A stretch of 64,000 nt of DNA from Paenochrobactrum glaciei (GCF_039522165.1 NZ_BAAADE010000001.1:248001-312000); one strand, 5' to 3'. Numbered from the stretch's first letter, positions 55,035 through 64,000 are shown. Program-made: numbers and translations. The notes: generated by a model from the letters alone, not told the origin.

Positions 55035-56051
55035 TTAATGCTGAACCACTTGAGTGGTATCATCCTCTTCTGGTTCAACAGATGTGACTGGCAAGGTAAA
55101 TTTTAGCAATAGAGGCAGGTGATCGGAGCCTACTTCATCTAATGTCTTTGCCTGATCAACCGTCACGTTGCTGCTGACGAGAAGATGATCAATCTGCACG
55201 CCAAGCCATTTAACCCAGCTCATGGGCAATTGTTTCAGCATCCATGTTGCGCCAAGGCCGCCAACATCATAGGTGTCTGAAGCCTTTGTCATGCGTACCA
55301 GTGCATGGCTCCATGGGCTCGCATTATAATCACCAGCGATAATAAGCGGATGCTTCATAGCACGTAAATGCGGCTCGATCTCATTTAACTGTGCAGGCTG
55401 TTGCATAGGCCATGGCCATGACAGGTGCAGCGAAGCAATTGTTGCCACCTGTCCGCCAAAATCAATCTGAACCGCTGCCAAAACGCCATCATCAACGCAC
55501 AGTCGCTCTGCACCTTCAACAAAGGGCCTTCTGGAAAGAATACCAACACCCCAAGAGCCCGGATAATCCTTGCACAATAAATGATAAGGATAGCGCCCTT
55601 CCAAAACTTTCAGCCATGGCTCCCAAGCACTGGAGGCTTCCTGATAGGTAATCACATCAGGATTTTGCTGGCCAATCATCTGTAAAACCCGCTGTGGCTC
55701 AGGATGAGCAAATAGCAAATTAATCTGCACCAGACTGTAAGTGGCACCTTCAACCTTTGCAGACTCCGGTAATTCGAGGCCTGAAATTTGCGTGCGCACA
55801 GCCTCAATCGTTGTTGCAAAGCTTAAAGCGCAAAACAAACATAACAACATTGCCTCGCGGCGCAGCCCTGTGAGCAAAAGCAGCAATGAGAATAGAAAAA
55901 GCGCCACAGATAAATGCGCCCGAATATGCGAAAATGTATCAAGTGCCGGATGAACTTCACCAAAAAAGCCCAGCACCAGTGGCACCGTACCAAGAACCGC
56001 AATAATAAAAACGGCAAAACTCAATGATGATATTTTTTTAGTACGGCGCAT
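55035..56051 (-). CDS. Endonuclease/exonuclease/phosphatase family membrane protein
   Basis: 338 residues: three N-terminal membrane helices (about 10-30, 45-62, 66-85) and a C-terminal EEP domain with QINLLFAHPE, DVITYQEA, SLHLSWPWP, IAGDYNASPW and GSDHLPLLL, the metal and catalytic positions. Substrate (phosphodiester, lipid or nucleic acid) unknown. The active domain should lie in the periplasm. Confidence 0.85.
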   Translation of the reverse strand: MRRTKKISSLSFAVFIIAVLGTVPLVLGFFGEVHPALDTFSHIRAHLSVALFLFSLLLLLTGLRREAMLLCLFCALSFATTIEAVRTQISGLELPESAKVEGATYSLVQINLLFAHPEPQRVLQMIGQQNPDVITYQEASSAWEPWLKVLEGRYPYHLLCKDYPGSWGVGILSRRPFVEGAERLCVDDGVLAAVQIDFGGQVATIASLHLSWPWPMQQPAQLNEIEPHLRAMKHPLIIAGDYNASPWSHALVRMTKASDTYDVGGLGATWMLKQLPMSWVKWLGVQIDHLLVSSNVTVDQAKTLDEVGSDHLPLLLKFTLPVTSVEPEEDDTTQVVQH

Positions 56052-56182
56052 ATAGTTTTTTTTCCTGATGATGAGAGCAAACCAGAAAGATAGAGCGGCT
56101 TCTCATAAGAGGGAGTACCGTCCGGTATCAAGCCGCTGATAAGCAGTGCGAAACCAGACGGCCCAGACGGCATTGTTTTTGA

Positions 56183-57685
56183 TTACTGAAACGCAGTTTC
56201 ATAGAAGCTGCGTAATTTACGAGAATGCAGACGCTCTTGTGGCATTGCAGCAATTTTTTCCATCGCTCTGATGCCGATATGCAAATGCTGCGCCACTTGT
56301 CGCTGATAAAACTCGGTCGCCATGCCAGGTAATTTCAGCTCGCCATGCAATGGCTTATCTGAAACACACAGCAATGTGCCATAAGGCACACGGAAACGGA
56401 AACCATTAGCAGCAATGGTGGCAGATTCCATATCCAAAGCAATGGCACGCGACTGCGAAAGACGTTGCACAGGTCCACGCTCATCACGCAATTCCCAATT
56501 GCGGTTATCAATAGTGGCGACCGTACCGGTGCGCATGATCCGCTTCAGATCATAGCCTTCCAGACCAGTGATTTCCTCCACTGCATCCTCCAGCGGCACC
56601 TGAATTTCAGCCAGAGCCGGAATTGGCACCCACACAGGCAAATCATCATCCAGCACGTGATCTTCGCGCACATAAGCGTGTGCGAGAACATAATCACCCA
56701 ATTGCTGACTATTACGTAAACCTGCACAATGACCAAGCATCAGCCATGCATGCGGGCGAAGAACGGCAATATGATCGGTAATGGTTTTCGCATTGGATGG
56801 CCCCACCCCGATATTGACCATGGTGATGCCGGAATGATCATCACGTTGCAGATGATAAGCCGGCATTTGCGGCAATCGCGATGCAGCCGTGCCAAGGGAT
56901 GGCGCTGTTTCACCGGCAAGTGTTACGAGATTACCCGGCTCGACAAAACGGGTATACCCCCCGCCGCCTTCCGCCATTAACTTGCGGGCATAATTGCAAA
57001 ACTCGTCAATATAGAACTGGTAATTGGTGAACAGCACATAGTTTTGAAAATGTGCCGGACTGGTCGCCGTATAATGTGCCAGACGCTGCAAGGAATAATC
57101 AATGCGCTGTGCCGTAAAAGGCGCCAGCGGCATTGCCTCACCCGGTATCAACTCAATATCACCATTAGCGATTTTATCATCGGTGCTGCTGAGATCCGGC
57201 ACATCAAACAAATCTCGTAAAGGATGTGCAAAAGCATTAGCGACAGCTCCATCGACATGGGTGCCTTCAAGAAACGCAAAATGCAACGGAATAGGCGTTG
57301 ATGATTCCTGCACTGTGACGCTGACATTATGATTGCGCATCAGCAGGCGGATTTGTTCAATCAGATAGTGTTCAAAAAGATCGGGGCGTGTGATGGTTGC
57401 GGTATAATCACCAGGCGCAGACACGTGACCATAAGCCAAACGCGTATCCACATGCGCAAAACTGGTGGTCGAGAGTTTCAGCTCCGGATAGAAGGCACGA
57501 TAACGGCGCGCTTCCATTTTCCCCAAGGCAACATTCTCAAAAGCATCACGCAAAAAGGCAGTATTACGCTCATAAAGTTTGCGCAGTGCCGCTACGGCGG
57601 CACGGGCATCGTCAAAATTTTCTGCTGCTGCCAGAGGCGGCGTCATGATTTCAGAAAGAAAAGGGAGATCGGTTTTGTTTGTCAT
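56183..57685 (-). CDS. amn: AMP nucleosidase
   Basis: Splits AMP into adenine and ribose 5-phosphate. 500 residues with an N-terminal Amn domain (RDAFENVALGKMEARRYRAF; YPELKLSTTSFAHVDTR) and a C-terminal nucleoside-phosphorylase-like domain (VNIGVGPSNAKTITDHIAVL; MLGHCAGLRNSQQLGDYVLA; ALDMESATIAANGFRFRVPYG). No neighbours in an operon are evident. Confidence 0.94.
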   Translation of the reverse strand: MTNKTDLPFLSEIMTPPLAAAENFDDARAAVAALRKLYERNTAFLRDAFENVALGKMEARRYRAFYPELKLSTTSFAHVDTRLAYGHVSAPGDYTATITRPDLFEHYLIEQIRLLMRNHNVSVTVQESSTPIPLHFAFLEGTHVDGAVANAFAHPLRDLFDVPDLSSTDDKIANGDIELIPGEAMPLAPFTAQRIDYSLQRLAHYTATSPAHFQNYVLFTNYQFYIDEFCNYARKLMAEGGGGYTRFVEPGNLVTLAGETAPSLGTAASRLPQMPAYHLQRDDHSGITMVNIGVGPSNAKTITDHIAVLRPHAWLMLGHCAGLRNSQQLGDYVLAHAYVREDHVLDDDLPVWVPIPALAEIQVPLEDAVEEITGLEGYDLKRIMRTGTVATIDNRNWELRDERGPVQRLSQSRAIALDMESATIAANGFRFRVPYGTLLCVSDKPLHGELKLPGMATEFYQRQVAQHLHIGIRAMEKIAAMPQERLHSRKLRSFYETAFQ

Positions 57686-57738
57686 GGCTCACTATATAGC
57701 GAGTCGAGTGACAACTGGGAGTATATAGAAGTATATTT

Positions 57739-57906
57739 TTATGCAGCGCGTTGCAGACTAACAAAAATAACCAGTCCGGCAGCGCTGATTTTTGGCGGAT
57801 AAGCCGAATTTAACAAAGCAAATGATGCTGGCGGGCCGATAAAGACCGTGCAAAAAATCATCATACGAACCATCAAAGCAAAGTAAGTGAAGACAGAGCT
57901 CATCAT
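57739..57906 (-). CDS. 55-residue membrane protein
   Basis: ATG at 57906-57904 to TAA 57741-57739. Begins MMSSVFTYFALMVRMMIFCT, has two hydrophobic stretches (about 5-32 and 41-51) and ends LQRAA. Its start overlaps the stop of the 42-residue gene as ATGA, so it depends on coupled translation; it has no own ribosome binding site. Not recognised. Shorter than usual gene-finder limits. Confidence 0.6.
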   Translation of the reverse strand: MMSSVFTYFALMVRMMIFCTVFIGPPASFALLNSAYPPKISAAGLVIFVSLQRAA

Positions 57907-58031
57907 GGCAGCACCTTCACGGTGTTCATGGCGAGCTGTTGAATGCCCTGATCAAATTTACCGACAGTGCTGAGCGAAACCAGTACAATCCCTGCAAATA
58001 GCAATATGGCGATAACAGATTTGTTTAGCAT
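57903..58031 (-). CDS. 42-residue membrane protein
   Basis: Begins MLNKSVIAILLFAGIVLVSL, a single membrane helix, followed by STVGKFDQGIQQLAMNTVKV and ending LP. AAGGGGA seven bases before the ATG at 58031 is an excellent start signal. ATGA overlap with the 55-residue gene downstream makes a two-gene unit. Function unknown. Confidence 0.7.
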   Translation of the reverse strand: MLNKSVIAILLFAGIVLVSLSTVGKFDQGIQQLAMNTVKVLP

Positions 58032-58213
58032 GTTGATCCCCTTCTTTGACGATATGGGAACATCATAGAAAATCGGACTGAACCTTCCCTGAGGCCGCCA
58101 TTCATGCAGCATTCATATTGATTAATACGCCGAAAAACTTGTGAGCGCCCCTTGCAGGATAAAATCCAAGGCATATGTTCAAACTATATCACAGCCATAA
58201 TCGGGAGTTCCTT

Positions 58214-58921
58214 ATGACCACGCAAACCAAACCTATTGAGCTTTATTATTGGCCGACACCCAATGGCTGGAAAATCAGCATTATGCTGGAGGAATTGGGC
58301 ATTCCTTACGAGGTCAAATATATCAATATCGGCAAAGGTGATCAGTTCGAGCCATCTTTTTTGAAAATTGCGCCGAATAACCGTATGCCAGCGATTATTG
58401 ATCCGGAAGGTCCTGATGGCCAGCCGATTTCTGTTTTTGAATCAGCTGCAATCCTGCAATATCTCGGCCGTAAGTTTAACCGCTTCTATCCGGAGAACGA
58501 ACGCGCTCGTGTGGCCGTTGATGAATGGTTGATGTGGCAGATGGGCGGACTTGGCCCTATGTCCGGCCAGGCAGGTCACTTCCGTGTTTATGCACCTGAA
58601 AAAGTGCAATATGGCATTGACCGCTACACCAATGAAGTTAACCGTCTTTATGGCGTGTTAAACCGTCAGCTGGAAGGTAAAGACTATATTGCCGGTGACT
58701 ATTCCATCGCTGATATGGCATGTGTCGGCTGGATTAGCGCATACAAAAACTATGATCAAAAGCTGGAAGATTTCCCTAACCTGAAGCGTTGGTATGAGCT
58801 GATGCTTACCCGTCCGGCAGTGCAACGCGGCATGGAACTTGGCAAAGCTGAGCGTGAAAAGTCCAATCTTGCCACAGATAAACAGGCACAAAATATTTTG
58901 TTTGGTCAAAAAGCCAAATAA
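58214..58921 (+). CDS. Glutathione S-transferase family protein (YghU/YfcG type)
   Basis: 235 residues: thioredoxin-like N-domain (YYWPTPNGWKISIMLEELG; NNRMPAIIDPEG; SVFESAAILQYLG) and helical C-domain (YIAGDYSIADMACVGWI). The TPNGWK active-site region and Asn resemble YfcG/YghU, which act as disulfide-bond reductases using glutathione. GGGAG before the ATG at 58214 is decisive; 13 upstream codons dismissed. Confidence 0.92.
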   Translation: MTTQTKPIELYYWPTPNGWKISIMLEELGIPYEVKYINIGKGDQFEPSFLKIAPNNRMPAIIDPEGPDGQPISVFESAAILQYLGRKFNRFYPENERARVAVDEWLMWQMGGLGPMSGQAGHFRVYAPEKVQYGIDRYTNEVNRLYGVLNRQLEGKDYIAGDYSIADMACVGWISAYKNYDQKLEDFPNLKRWYELMLTRPAVQRGMELGKAEREKSNLATDKQAQNILFGQKAK

Positions 58922-58947
58922 TTCGTCCGTCATTTCATGATTTTTTT

Positions 58948-58982
58948 AAAGCGCCATATGAATATTCATGTGGCGCTTTTTT
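58948..58982 (+). terminator. Terminator after the GST gene
   Basis: AAAGCGCCA/TGGCGCTTT with a further ATGAA/TTCAT stem inside, then TTTTTT. Confidence 0.9.
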
Positions 58983-59176
58983 CTCTGCCCGAGCAACCCA
59001 AGCCTCTCGGGCCACAGCTGCCTTGAATCAGAGCTGTGGCTTTCCGGCCACGATATTTTGCTCACTTTGTATTAAGCATGTCATTTAACCGCCAGTTTAA
59101 ACCCTGCCCTTTATGATCAGCCTGTCAAACAACAATGCATGCCCCACGCTTAGTTGTAAAACAGGAATTGAGAACA

Positions 59177-59434
59177 ATGGCACAGTTTGAAAAATCCGCT
59201 GAAGAAGACGACATTGTCACGGAAGAGCAAATTCTCTTCGAAATGGGCGTCATGTACGCCACCGGTCGCGATTGCGACATCAATGTTATTGAAGCGCACA
59301 AATGGTTGAATATTGCAGCCATTCGCGGCCACAAACAGGCAGCAGACATGCGCACCCAACTGGCAGGCACCATGTCCAAAACAGAACTGGCAACTGCGTT
59401 GCGTGAAGCGCGCAAATGGATGACCATGCATTAA
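59177..59434 (+). CDS. Small Sel1-repeat-like protein
   Basis: 85 residues, no signal peptide. The segment LFEMGVMYATGRDCDINVIE followed by AHKWLNIAAIRGHKQAADM is one Sel1 repeat, here with a charged N-terminus and a helical C-terminus (ATALREARKWMTMH). Cytoplasmic protein-protein contact is likely. Start ATG at 59177; AGGA is 11 bases upstream. Confidence 0.8.
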   Translation: MAQFEKSAEEDDIVTEEQILFEMGVMYATGRDCDINVIEAHKWLNIAAIRGHKQAADMRTQLAGTMSKTELATALREARKWMTMH

Positions 59435-59614
59435 GAATGCTGCATATATTTTATAAAAGGCACTTAATACTTATAGTTGAGCGACGGATGCATAATTCTG
59501 TTTAATAAAATTCATAGAAAAACAGCATATATTATTGAATTTAACGTCTGACTATCTTGTCGTTCTGGACGATAAGCACATATAATATCGGCAATTTAAA
59601 ACAGGAGTTTTATT

Positions 59615-60262
59615 ATGCTTATTCGTTCACTGGCCGGTTTGGCTGGCACAGCCTTGGTGGCGACTATCGCAGCGATGGCAACCACTGCCCCTGCAAATGC
59701 GTTGACCATGCAGGAATGCAGTGCAAAATATCAGGCTGCGAAAGATGCAGGCACCTTAGGTGGCCTCAACTGGAATGATTATCGTAAAGCTCAATGTGGC
59801 AGCGACACTCCGGCAGAAGCACCAGCCAAGGCTGCAAAATCTCAAAAAGAGGCTCCAGCTAAAAAGCCTGCCAAAGCGGCAGCAACTGAACCTAAAAGCC
59901 TGACCATGCAGCAATGCGGTGCTAAATATCAGGCCGCAAAAGATGCCGGCGTTGATAATGGCATGAAATGGAACGATTTCCGCAAAGCAGAATGTGGCCC
60001 GGGCGCTGATCTTACTGCTTTGAGCACTGATGGTGACCGTGAGCCAGCAGCACCAACCACAGCAGCACCGCGCGGCGTTACTTTCCCGAAAAATGTTTCA
60101 GCAAAGTTCTCGAACGAAAGTGCGGGCAAAGCACGTATGCATACATGCCTTGAGCAGTACCATGCGCTTAAAGACAAAAATGCGCTAAATGGCCTGAAAT
60201 GGATTCAAAAAGGCGGCGGTTACTACAGCCTCTGCAATGCCCGTCTCAAAGGCACTTCATAA
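59615..60262 (+). CDS. Secreted protein with three Cys repeats
   Basis: 215 residues. Signal peptide (MLIRSLAGLAGTALVATIAA, cleavage near PANA|LTM). Then three copies of a 30-residue unit: MQECSAKYQAAKDAG..GLNWNDYRKAQC (about 31-60), MQQCGAKYQAAKDAG..GMKWNDFRKAEC (about 97-126) and a divergent MHTCLEQYHALKDKN..GLKWIQ..YYSLC (about 176-210). Two Cys per unit probably form one disulfide each. Linkers are Ala/Pro/Lys-rich. AGGAG before the ATG. Related proteins seem common in Rhizobiales but I know no function. Confidence 0.8.
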   Translation: MLIRSLAGLAGTALVATIAAMATTAPANALTMQECSAKYQAAKDAGTLGGLNWNDYRKAQCGSDTPAEAPAKAAKSQKEAPAKKPAKAAATEPKSLTMQQCGAKYQAAKDAGVDNGMKWNDFRKAECGPGADLTALSTDGDREPAAPTTAAPRGVTFPKNVSAKFSNESAGKARMHTCLEQYHALKDKNALNGLKWIQKGGGYYSLCNARLKGTS

Positions 60263-60280
60263 GCTTTACTGAACTACAAA

Positions 60281-60315
60281 AAAGCCGCGGTCAGAACGCC
60301 TGACCGCGGCATTTT
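60281..60315. terminator. Terminator between repeat protein and ETF-QO
   Basis: GCCGCGGTCAG/CTGACCGCGGC, 11 pairs, loop AACGC, with A-run before and ATTTTT after. Confidence 0.9.
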
Positions 60316-60400
60316 TATTGAGCAAATCTCAAAGTCTCATTGGCGGCCAGACAGCCAATTTTGTTTCAAAAAATGAGCCGGCACGGCTTCCAACCAATAT

Positions 60401-62065
60401 TTACATATTGGCGTAGACGGGTCCTTCGCCGCCTTGTGGCGGTACCCAATTGATATTCTGGTTCGGGTCTTTGATATCGCAGGTTTTACAGTGAACGCAA
60501 TTCTGCGCATTGATCACATAAGTTTCCTGCCCATCCTTCTCTACCCATTCATAAACACCCGCAGGGCAATAACGAGCCGATGGCCCGCCATAGACACCAA
60601 GCTCTGATGTCGCTTGCAAAGCCATATTCTGCACCAACAGGTGCACAGGCTCATTTTCTTCATGATTGGTATTAGAGAGAAACACGGATGACAAACGGTC
60701 AAATGTCAGCACACCATCAGGTTTCGGATAGTCGATTTTCTTATGCTTGGCCGCAGGCTCCAAAGAAGAAGCATCGGTTTTACCGTGCTTCAACGTGCCA
60801 AACAAAGAAGCACCAAACAATGTGTTCGTCCACATATCCAAAGCACCAAGCCCGACACCAACAAGTGTACCAAACTTCGACCAGAGCGGCTTAACATTGC
60901 GTACTTTTTTCAGATCTTTGCCAATATCGCTGCTGCGCCAGCCATTTTCATAGTCCAGCAGCTCATCATTGGCTCGGCCATTTTCAAGTGCCGCCACTAC
61001 GCTTTCTGCCGCCTGTATGCCTGAAAGCACCGCATTATGACTGCCTTTAATGCGTGGCACATTCACAAACCCTGCCGAACAACCAAGCAATGCGCCACCC
61101 GGGAAACAAAGTTTTGGTACAGATTGCCAGCCACCCTCGGTAATAGCACGAGCACCATAAGAAACACGCTTGGCACCTTCAAACACATCCTTAATGGCAG
61201 GATGCGTTTTAAATCGCTGAAACTCTTCAAATGGCGAAAGATATGGGTTTTTATAGTTCAGATGAACGACAAAGCCCACCGCCACCATATTATCTTCCAG
61301 ATGATACAGGAAAGAGCCGCCACCGGTTTTCATATCAAGCGGCCAGCCAAACGAATGCTGCACCAAGCCCAATTTATGTTTGGCAGGATCAACCTGCCAC
61401 AGCTCTTTAAGCCCGATACCATATTTGGCAGGCTCACGCTCCGCATCCAGTTTGAAATGCGCAATCAGCTGTTTTGCCAGTGAACCGCGCGCGCCTTCAC
61501 CGATGAGCACAAATTTGCCCATCAAGGCCATGCCACGGGTGTAATTGGGCCCATGCGTGCCATCTTTTTCAATGCCCATATCACCGGTCGCCACACCGTT
61601 GACCGCGCCATTTTCATCGTAGAGCATTTCCGTTGCTGCAAAGCCCGGATAGATTTCAACACTCAGCGCTTCAGCACGCGCTGCCAGCCAACGCGCGACA
61701 TTGCCAAGCGATACAATATAATTGCCATGATTATTCATCAAAGGCGGCATCAGCATATTAGGCAATCGCACCGAACCTGCCGGCCCGAGCAGAAGAAAAT
61801 GATCCGCCGTCACAGGTGTTTTAAACGGATGATCAGGATCATCGCGCCAATCAGGGATGAGCTTGTCGATACCGACAGGATCAACCACCGCACCGGACAA
61901 AATATGTGCGCCAACTTCGGCACCTTTTTCCAGCACAACCACAGATAAATCAGGCGATAATTGTTTTAAGCGAATAGCCGCAGCCAATCCGGCAGGCCCT
62001 GCCCCCACGATAACAACATCAAATTCCATGCTCTCGCGTTCAGGCAGTTCAGCAGCTTCGGTCAT
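60401..62065 (-). CDS. Electron-transfer flavoprotein-ubiquinone oxidoreductase
   Basis: Passes electrons from ETF (fatty-acid and amino-acid oxidation) to ubiquinone at the inner membrane. 554 residues: FAD-binding VIVGAGPAGLAAAI (about 19-32), AHILSGAVVDP, GGWQSVPKLCFPGGALLGCS and the C-terminal [4Fe-4S] region NCVHCKTCDIKDPNQNINW. Length matches family. GGAGGCG before the ATG. The ETF subunits themselves are not in the window. Confidence 0.95.
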   Translation of the reverse strand: MTEAAELPERESMEFDVVIVGAGPAGLAAAIRLKQLSPDLSVVVLEKGAEVGAHILSGAVVDPVGIDKLIPDWRDDPDHPFKTPVTADHFLLLGPAGSVRLPNMLMPPLMNNHGNYIVSLGNVARWLAARAEALSVEIYPGFAATEMLYDENGAVNGVATGDMGIEKDGTHGPNYTRGMALMGKFVLIGEGARGSLAKQLIAHFKLDAEREPAKYGIGLKELWQVDPAKHKLGLVQHSFGWPLDMKTGGGSFLYHLEDNMVAVGFVVHLNYKNPYLSPFEEFQRFKTHPAIKDVFEGAKRVSYGARAITEGGWQSVPKLCFPGGALLGCSAGFVNVPRIKGSHNAVLSGIQAAESVVAALENGRANDELLDYENGWRSSDIGKDLKKVRNVKPLWSKFGTLVGVGLGALDMWTNTLFGASLFGTLKHGKTDASSLEPAAKHKKIDYPKPDGVLTFDRLSSVFLSNTNHEENEPVHLLVQNMALQATSELGVYGGPSARYCPAGVYEWVEKDGQETYVINAQNCVHCKTCDIKDPNQNINWVPPQGGEGPVYANM

Positions 62066-62324
62066 TTACGCCTCCGATTTATTTTCTTGTCGTCTGCGCC
62101 CTGTGCGGGCAGCATCGTCAGGCTGTTTTGTTTTTTGTACCAACGGTATCGCAAAATTAGAATTAATCGCCTATGCGTCCTAACGTCCGCATTAAACAGT
62201 ACAGACACATTTACCTCATGTCTCATTAAAGATATTACTTTTCTCTCAACGGACAGGTTGCGCTTGCATTAACGCACAGAATTTGCGACCCCCTGACTAT
62301 AGACAGCTTTGGAGATCCAAACTG

Positions 62325-63221
62325 ATGACTGCCGGACAAATCACATATGATATGGATGAGCTGCTGCATTTTTATGCAGAATCCGGCTTGGACATAGCTT
62401 TATCTGAAGAACCCGTGGATCAGTTTGCAGCCTCCGAAAAAGCCGAAAGCCTGCGCAAAGAACAGCTCAGCCAGATGACGGCACAAAGACAGCCGCAAAA
62501 TGCGCCGCGCCAAACACAAGCCAATCAACGGCCGGCAAATGCTGCACCAGCAGCCCGATCAGCTCCACCACCGGCCTTTGCACCAAACACAAGTCAAACA
62601 GTGCCGGACGCGCAGCAAATTGCGCTGGCGCGCGAAAGTGCGGCTAGTGCCAATACATTGCAGGAATTGCGCGAACGTCTTACCGCTTTTGATGGTTGCG
62701 GACTGAAGTTCACCGCCAAAAATCTGTGCTTTGAAGACGGCAATCCTGATGCTGCGATTATGTTTGTCGGTGATGTGCCGGGGCGCGATGAAGATATGGA
62801 AGGCCTGCCATTTGCAGGGCGTACCGGTCAGTTGTTTGACAATATGCTCAGTGCAATCGGCCTCACCCGCGAACAAACCTACCTTGCCAATATGATTTGC
62901 TGGCGACCACCGGGCAATCGCATTCCGACACCGTTGGAAATTGAACTCTGCCAGCCATTTATCGAACGGCAGATTGCATTGGCAAACCCGAAAATTATTG
63001 TCAGCTTTGGTGGCCCTGCCACCAAATTACTCACGAATTCTGCCGATACTATTTTGCGGGTAAGAGGGAACTGGTTGTCCCATGCAACGGCAGCAGGCGT
63101 GCAAATACCTGTTATGCCAAGCCTGCATCCGGCCTATCTGTTGCGCAGTCCTGCACAAAAGCGCTTTGCATGGCAGGACTTGTTAAGCGTTAAAACCAAA
63201 CTACAAGAATTGGGCGCGTAA
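62325..63221 (+). CDS. Uracil-DNA glycosylase, family 4-like
   Basis: 298 residues: N-terminal helix, a low-complexity Gln/Ala/Pro region (about 50-105), and a glycosylase domain (from about 120) with VGDVPGRDEDMEGLPFAGRT and PSLHPAYLLR. Usual family motif is GEAPG; here GDVPG. Cysteines (DGCGLK, MICWRPPG, LCQPF) could hold the Fe-S cluster. The ATG at 62325 follows GGAG. Confidence 0.88.
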   Translation: MTAGQITYDMDELLHFYAESGLDIALSEEPVDQFAASEKAESLRKEQLSQMTAQRQPQNAPRQTQANQRPANAAPAARSAPPPAFAPNTSQTVPDAQQIALARESAASANTLQELRERLTAFDGCGLKFTAKNLCFEDGNPDAAIMFVGDVPGRDEDMEGLPFAGRTGQLFDNMLSAIGLTREQTYLANMICWRPPGNRIPTPLEIELCQPFIERQIALANPKIIVSFGGPATKLLTNSADTILRVRGNWLSHATAAGVQIPVMPSLHPAYLLRSPAQKRFAWQDLLSVKTKLQELGA

Positions 63222-63222
63222 G

Positions 63223-63270
63223 ATCAAACTCAAACAAATCATGGAATAGTTTGCGGTGAGTTTGATTTTT
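63223..63270 (+). terminator. Terminator of the family-4 UDG gene
   Basis: ATCAAACTC (63223-63231) pairs with GAGTTTGAT (63258-63266), with AAAC/GTTT inside and a T-run after. The 3' arm lies within the last codons of the convergent EamA gene. Confidence 0.6.
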
Positions 63271-64000
63271 GCGGAGGAATTGCCAATTTACGCTCACGCA
63301 AGATCACGAAGATACCCGCCATCATCACAATAGCACTACCAATCAGCATAGTAACGGTTGGTATATCTCCAAAAATCAAAAAGCCAATGATGAGACTAAG
63401 TACCATTGATGTATATTCAAACGGTGCAATCGTCGACATCGGCGCATGACGATAAGATTCCGTCAGCAAGATTTGTGCAATTCCTCCTGCCAAACCTGCA
63501 CAGATCAACATGATCAATTGGTGTAAGTTTGGCATCACCCAGCCAAATGGCAGCGTGAGAAAGCCTGCAACGGTTGAGGTCAGAGTGAAATAAATCACGA
63601 TTGTCGAGGTACGCTCTTTTTTAACAAGGCGTCTGACCAGCACCATGGCAACAGCCGCCAATGCCGCGCCTGTTAGCGCCGCAAGCGCACCAAACGCCTC
63701 TTCCTGCCCTATCTGGCCTGTCGTAAAAATGCTCATACGCGGCCAGATGACGATCAAAACGCCAATGAGGCCAACAAAAACAGCGCTCCAGCGATAAATG
63801 CCGACGAACTCTTTCAAAACCACAGCACTGAGCATCACAGCAATCAAAGGAGATGCGTAGTTAATGGCAACAGATTCAGGCAGCGGCAATTTTGTCAGCG
63901 CAAAAAAACTGCAAAACATAGCTGACACACCAACCAAACCACGCCAAACATGGCTGGCTGGTTCTTTGGTTCTGAAGGCACCCTGAAGCTGACCGCGCCA
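63239..64000 (-). CDS. EamA/DMT family transporter, N-terminus missing
   Basis: Frame open to the right edge (253 residues visible, beginning WRGQLQGAFRTKEP). About eight hydrophobic segments remain in two EamA repeats (ALTKLPLPESVAINYASPLI; LTESYRHAPMSTIAPFEYTS). An internal TTG at 63937 is not the real start. Exports a small metabolite, not known. Tail is polar (RKLAIPPQKSN). Confidence 0.88.
   Translation of the reverse strand, partial: WRGQLQGAFRTKEPASHVWRGLVGVSAMFCSFFALTKLPLPESVAINYASPLIAVMLSAVVLKEFVGIYRWSAVFVGLIGVLIVIWPRMSIFTTGQIGQEEAFGALAALTGAALAAVAMVLVRRLVKKERTSTIVIYFTLTSTVAGFLTLPFGWVMPNLHQLIMLICAGLAGGIAQILLTESYRHAPMSTIAPFEYTSMVLSLIIGFLIFGDIPTVTMLIGSAIVMMAGIFVILRERKLAIPPQKSNSPQTIP

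Noticed and set aside
1..64000. CRISPR arrays, insertion sequences, prophage or integron ends
   Set aside because: No spaced identical repeats, transposase, integrase or terminal inverted repeats were noticed by eye; a self-alignment would be needed to exclude degenerate ones.

Overview
The window is chromosomal DNA of an alphaproteobacterium of the order Rhizobiales (Hyphomicrobiales), most likely from the Brucella/Ochrobactrum/Pseudochrobactrum branch. Three things point there: an Omp2-type porin, the rhizobial gene orders (fabD-fabG-acpP-fabF; rpsF-rpsR-DUF2232-rplI; rpoZ-rsh-pyrE; acpS-lepB-rnc-era-recO), and proteins typical of this order (TIGR02301, DUF2062, DUF2232). Base composition looks lower in GC than classical Brucella. 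The genus is an inference. No insertion sequence, prophage, CRISPR array or rRNA was seen, so this is mostly conserved core genome.

Layout. 1-4.4 kb: fatty-acid synthesis (fabD, fabG, acpP, fabF) on the minus strand, with the start of a probable mltG at the left edge. 4.8-15 kb, plus strand: ribosomal proteins S6, S18 and L9, a DUF2232 membrane protein, cfa, dnaB, radA, cvpA, purF and an SDR. 15-24 kb: phosphatidylethanolamine synthesis (psd-pssA), an Atm1-type ABC exporter with its own ArsR regulator, a LysM protein, a LOG-family protein and RarD. 22-32.7 kb: cimA-cysS, a LysE exporter, SRAP, Nudix, pyrC, YgfZ, HD and phosphatase genes. 32.6-45 kb: recO-era-rnc-lepB-acpS-DUF2062 and pyrE-rsh-rpoZ, separated by a block with a fosmidomycin-type efflux pump, hemN and an FNR-type regulator. 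45-54 kb: NYN protein, family-5 UDG, smpB, dapA, slt, an envelope/HHH cluster, tRNA-Ser(GCU) and the major porin. 54-64 kb: DUF423, an EEP-family protein, amn, two coupled small membrane proteins, GST, a Sel1 protein, a secreted repeat protein, ETF-QO, family-4 UDG and a DMT transporter cut by the right edge.

Four very short genes were found by reading the minus strand. A 35-codon membrane ORF sits directly in front of hemN behind a textbook FNR box and -10 element. A 31-codon membrane ORF lies between a BON protein and an HHH protein. A 42-codon and a 55-codon membrane ORF overlap by ATGA. The FNR-smORF-hemN unit is the best candidate for something not yet described. Other regulatory signals worth attention are a perfect 13-bp inverted repeat over the arsR start codon, a hairpin in front of rpsF, and three copies of a 9-mer upstream of the porin. 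Many start codons were placed downstream of the longest possible one, using the ribosome binding site.
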